From Dactylosporangium sp. AC04546 (GTDB lineage Bacteria; Actinomycetota; Actinomycetes; Mycobacteriales; Micromonosporaceae): DNA of 24,461 nt. Positions within the stretch are counted from its first letter, which is position 1. Each line of letters opens with the position of its first letter. The stretch covers positions 1-24,461 of the forward strand of contig NZ_JAHYSG010000151.1 in NCBI RefSeq assembly GCF_022095675.1, written 5' to 3'. Positions 22,731-24,461 of this stretch are shown here, in pieces. The notes under the pieces are model-generated. The model made no database searches. It was not told the DNA's origin and saw nothing but the letters and a program-made list of their open reading frames with translations. The position numbers were made by a program, and so were the translations under genes.

Positions 22731-23000
22731 CTAGGCGTTCTGCTGGGCCTTCGACTGCCGGACCGTCTGGACCAGCAGCAGGATCGGGGCGATGAAGGCG
22801 TAGATGAAGATCCGGTACTCATCGCCGTCGAACAGGAACAGCAGGTAGAACGCGTAGCCGAGGAAGCCGACGCCGATCAGGCCATTGAGCACCCGCATGC
22901 CGGTCGACGTCTTCAGCCACGGCTGCAGCGCCAGGACCAGCAGGATGGCCCCGCTGATGCCGAGCGCGGCGGTGTAGCCGTAGAACATTGGGTCATTCAT
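22731..23000 (-). CDS. Small three-helix membrane protein
   Basis: This 89-residue protein has no known function. It has three hydrophobic helices (about residues 8-25, 36-57 and 63-80), short loops (KTSTGMRV, DGDEYR) and a polar tail QSKAQQNA. Small integral membrane proteins of this type are common in actinobacteria. The start ATG at 23000 has GGAGG 9 nt upstream. A longer frame exists upstream but lacks membrane or coding character. A TAGGCT box (minus strand, 23050-23045) could be its -10, giving a leader of about 38 nt. Confidence 0.8.
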   Translation of the reverse strand: MNDPMFYGYTAALGISGAILLVLALQPWLKTSTGMRVLNGLIGVGFLGYAFYLLFLFDGDEYRIFIYAFIAPILLLVQTVRQSKAQQNA

Positions 23001-23101
23001 GGAGCAATGCCTCCGGGGTGGAGTAAAGGGGGTATGGCCGCGCCAGCCTAGGCCTTTTGCGCAGCTCCGTGTGTCCCCTCGGAGGTCGCCAGACACAGTG
23101 A

Positions 23102-23127
23102 ACGGCGCCTCATTGGGGAGGCGCCGT
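23102..23127. terminator. Intergenic hairpin, terminator-like
   Basis: ACGGCGCCTC (23102-23111) pairs perfectly with GAGGCGCCGT (23118-23127) around a 6-nt loop. A further GTG/CAC extension needs one bulged A. It lies between two minus-strand genes, upstream of the small membrane protein and 207 bp past the HAD gene. Confidence 0.55.
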
Positions 23128-23334
23128 CACACACGTCCGGCCGGGTTACCAAGCGTGCACTCAAAGTCCGTTCGCAGCGGTCCTTGCGAAGCCGCTACAA
23201 CGCGCCATCCGCGGCTGATCGCTCGTGGGTGCCCGGCGGCCGTGCACGAGATCCTCTCGTGACCTCGCACTTCATTTCTACGCCGCGGGTTCCATGAGCG
23301 GAACCCCTGACCAGCAGATTGTGACTGGTGAGGC
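23128..23334. other. Gene-free stretch between the HAD gene and the small membrane gene
   Basis: I see no gene or tRNA in these about 200 bp. Apart from the hairpin at 23287-23306 there is a weak ACCAG/CTGGT inverted pair near 23310-23329. Short frames here have no ribosome site and no coding character. Confidence 0.5.
23287..23306 (-). terminator. Terminator after the HAD gene
   Basis: GGGTTCC (23287-23293) pairs with GGAACCC (23300-23306) around a 6-nt loop, about 30 nt past the HAD stop. It is a moderate stem without a T-tract. Confidence 0.45.
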
Positions 23335-24156
23335 CTACGTGGCGGGCGCGGCGGCGAGCCGCGCGCGGCGCTGCCTGCTGCGGCTCCACACGGTCAGGCC
23401 GATCGCCAGCGCGGCCCCGATGCCGATCGCGGCGGCCGCCACCGGCACGGCCGGGCGGTCGCGCAGGCGCTTGCTCAGCGGGATCGGGTGGCGGAACTCC
23501 AGCATCGGCCAGCCGCGCTCGACGGCGATGCGGCGCAGGCCGCGGTCGGGGTTGACCGCCGTGGGGTGCCCGACCAGGCTGAGCAGGCCGGCGTCGGTCA
23601 CCGAGTCGGAGTACGCGAAGCAGGTGGCCAGGTCGTAGTCCCGCTCGGTCGCGAGCTCCTTGACGGCAACGACCTTGTTGGGGCCGGCGGCATAGAAGTC
23701 GATCTCGCCCGTATAACGGCCGTCCTCGCCGACATTCATCCGGGTGGCAATGACGTCGGTGATACCGAGGAGCTCTCCGATAGGTCGGACCATCTCGTCA
23801 CCGGAGGTCGACACCAGCACGACGTCGCGGCCGGCCGCGCGGTGCTCGGCGATCAGGGCGGCCGCCTCGGCGTAGATGTACGGGTTGATCAGCTCGTCGA
23901 GCGTCTCCCGGACGATCTGGCGGACCTGCTCGGCGCGCCAGCCCTTGACCAGGGCAGCCAGATAGTCCCTGGTCTTGCTCATGGTCTGCTCGTCGGAGCC
24001 GCCGCCGACCCGGAAGATCAGCTGGGCATAGGCACCCTTGATGACGTCGCGGCGGCTGATCAGCCCGTCGCGGTAGAACGGTCGACCGAAGGCCAAGGCG
24101 CTTGACTTGGCGATCACCGTTTTGTCCAGGTCGAAAAACGCGGCGCTACGCCCCAC
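23335..24156 (-). CDS. HAD-IB family phosphatase-like protein with C-terminal membrane helix
   Basis: HAD-IB enzymes (SerB-like) hydrolyse phosphomonoesters through an aspartyl-phosphate. The 273-residue product has motif I FFDLDKTV with D9 and D11, a helical cap (SSALAFGRPFYRDGLISRRDVIKGAY), motif II VLVSTSGD, a lysine in NKVVAVKEL, and motif III-like YSDSVTDAGLL. A hydrophobic helix near the C-terminus (PAVPVAAAAIGIGAALAIGLTVW) and a basic tail follow, so it is probably tail-anchored with the catalytic domain inside the cell. The start is GTG at 24156, just before the domain, because upstream frame residues lack coding character. A TACACT box lies 8 nt before it. The substrate is unknown. 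Confidence 0.88.
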   Translation of the reverse strand: MGRSAAFFDLDKTVIAKSSALAFGRPFYRDGLISRRDVIKGAYAQLIFRVGGGSDEQTMSKTRDYLAALVKGWRAEQVRQIVRETLDELINPYIYAEAAALIAEHRAAGRDVVLVSTSGDEMVRPIGELLGITDVIATRMNVGEDGRYTGEIDFYAAGPNKVVAVKELATERDYDLATCFAYSDSVTDAGLLSLVGHPTAVNPDRGLRRIAVERGWPMLEFRHPIPLSKRLRDRPAVPVAAAAIGIGAALAIGLTVWSRSRQRRARLAAAPAT

Positions 24157-24411
24157 GGCGGGCAAGTGTAGCGTTGAGTGGCATGCTATGGCGTCCGGAC
24201 TTGCCGGAGCCCGCTGCGGATCACGCTCGGCTCGCGTGTGATCACGCAAGCGATACCCCCAACTGAAATATTGATTGGTGTTCTGGGCGTGTTGCGAGCC
24301 CGTCCTACTCGACGTATGCGGGTGGACTCAGGCATGCTTATGTTTGCGACGCGGTTTCATGTCCCAAGACATCGACCCGTTATTGACCCTCGGCGGTTGC
24401 ACCCCCCGTGA
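24157..24411. other. Gene-poor right end with possible overlapping divergent promoters
   Basis: This stretch is less GC-rich than the genes. A plus-strand frame (24178-24411) exists but has no ribosome site and shows poor coding character, so I do not call it. TAGCGT (24169-24174, plus) overlaps the HAD -10 on the other strand. TTGCGA and TATGCG (about 24293 and 24316) are spaced 17 bp but are weak. Confidence 0.4.
24165..24170 (-). promoter_or_regulatory. Putative -10 box of the HAD gene
   Basis: TACACT on the minus strand ends 8 nt before the GTG start, with no ribosome site between, fitting a leaderless or near-leaderless transcript. Confidence 0.35.
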
Positions 24412-24461
24412 CCGCTGAGTGGGTTCGGCTCGACCCCCCCGGAGCCGAACCCACTCAGCGG
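24412..24461. terminator. Very strong hairpin at the right edge
   Basis: CCGCTGAGTGGGTTCGGCTC (24412-24431) pairs perfectly over 20 bp with 24442-24461 around a 10-nt loop containing seven C residues. It touches the window end and the stem may continue. It probably ends a minus-strand gene beyond the window, or a short plus-strand transcript. Confidence 0.7.

Noticed and set aside
24178..24411. Plus-strand frame of 77 codons at the right end
   Set aside because: It has no ribosome site, unusual composition for this genome, and no recognisable motif. A leaderless start is possible but unsupported.

Overview
The window is chromosomal DNA of a very GC-rich actinomycete. Gene content (a type VII secretion locus, a SigE-type sigma factor with large extracytoplasmic partner proteins, a DUF1800/DUF1501 pair, many GTG/TTG starts and TAnnnT boxes just upstream of starts) fits a filamentous actinobacterium, most likely Micromonosporaceae (Actinoplanes/Micromonospora relatives). 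That placement is inference from gene style; no rRNA or tRNA is present.

Region 1 (303-10796) is part of a type VII secretion (ESX-like) locus. eccE (-) and eccB (+) diverge from a 71-bp spacer. An orphan D12-class DNA adenine methyltransferase (-) overlaps the end of eccB. Two WXG100 genes follow (+), the second overlapping the end of mycP (mycosin protease, -). Diverging from mycP is a 4.5-kb gene for a 1504-residue protein: SseB domain, about 1,060 residues of repeat-rich linker, second SseB domain, unknown C-terminal domain. A 121-codon gene is translationally coupled to it. eccC and eccD are not in the window. The giant protein and its coupled partner are the best candidate here for an undescribed secretion-linked system.

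Region 2 (10803-15749) holds an alpha/beta-hydrolase whose nucleophile position is glycine, then a minus-strand cluster: a membrane-anchored extracytoplasmic protein, a SigE-family sigma factor and a secreted two-domain protein. The membrane and secreted proteins share a domain with a cysteine pair and an Asp/Asn-rich end, so the sigma factor sits between two related extracytoplasmic proteins. A C45-type Ntn-hydrolase diverges from the cluster.

Region 3 (15750-19845) holds a DUF1800 membrane-anchored protein and a Tat-exported DUF1501 protein in one operon, ending in a strong hairpin. A 500-bp gene-free stretch follows, with a 22-bp-arm palindrome and degenerate GC-rich repeats.

Region 4 (19845-24461) is more housekeeping: acetyl-CoA synthetase (-), a Fic-like protein with an eroded active-site motif (+), a three-helix small membrane protein (-), a HAD-IB phosphatase-like protein with a C-terminal membrane helix (-), and a gene-poor right end closed by a 20-bp perfect hairpin.
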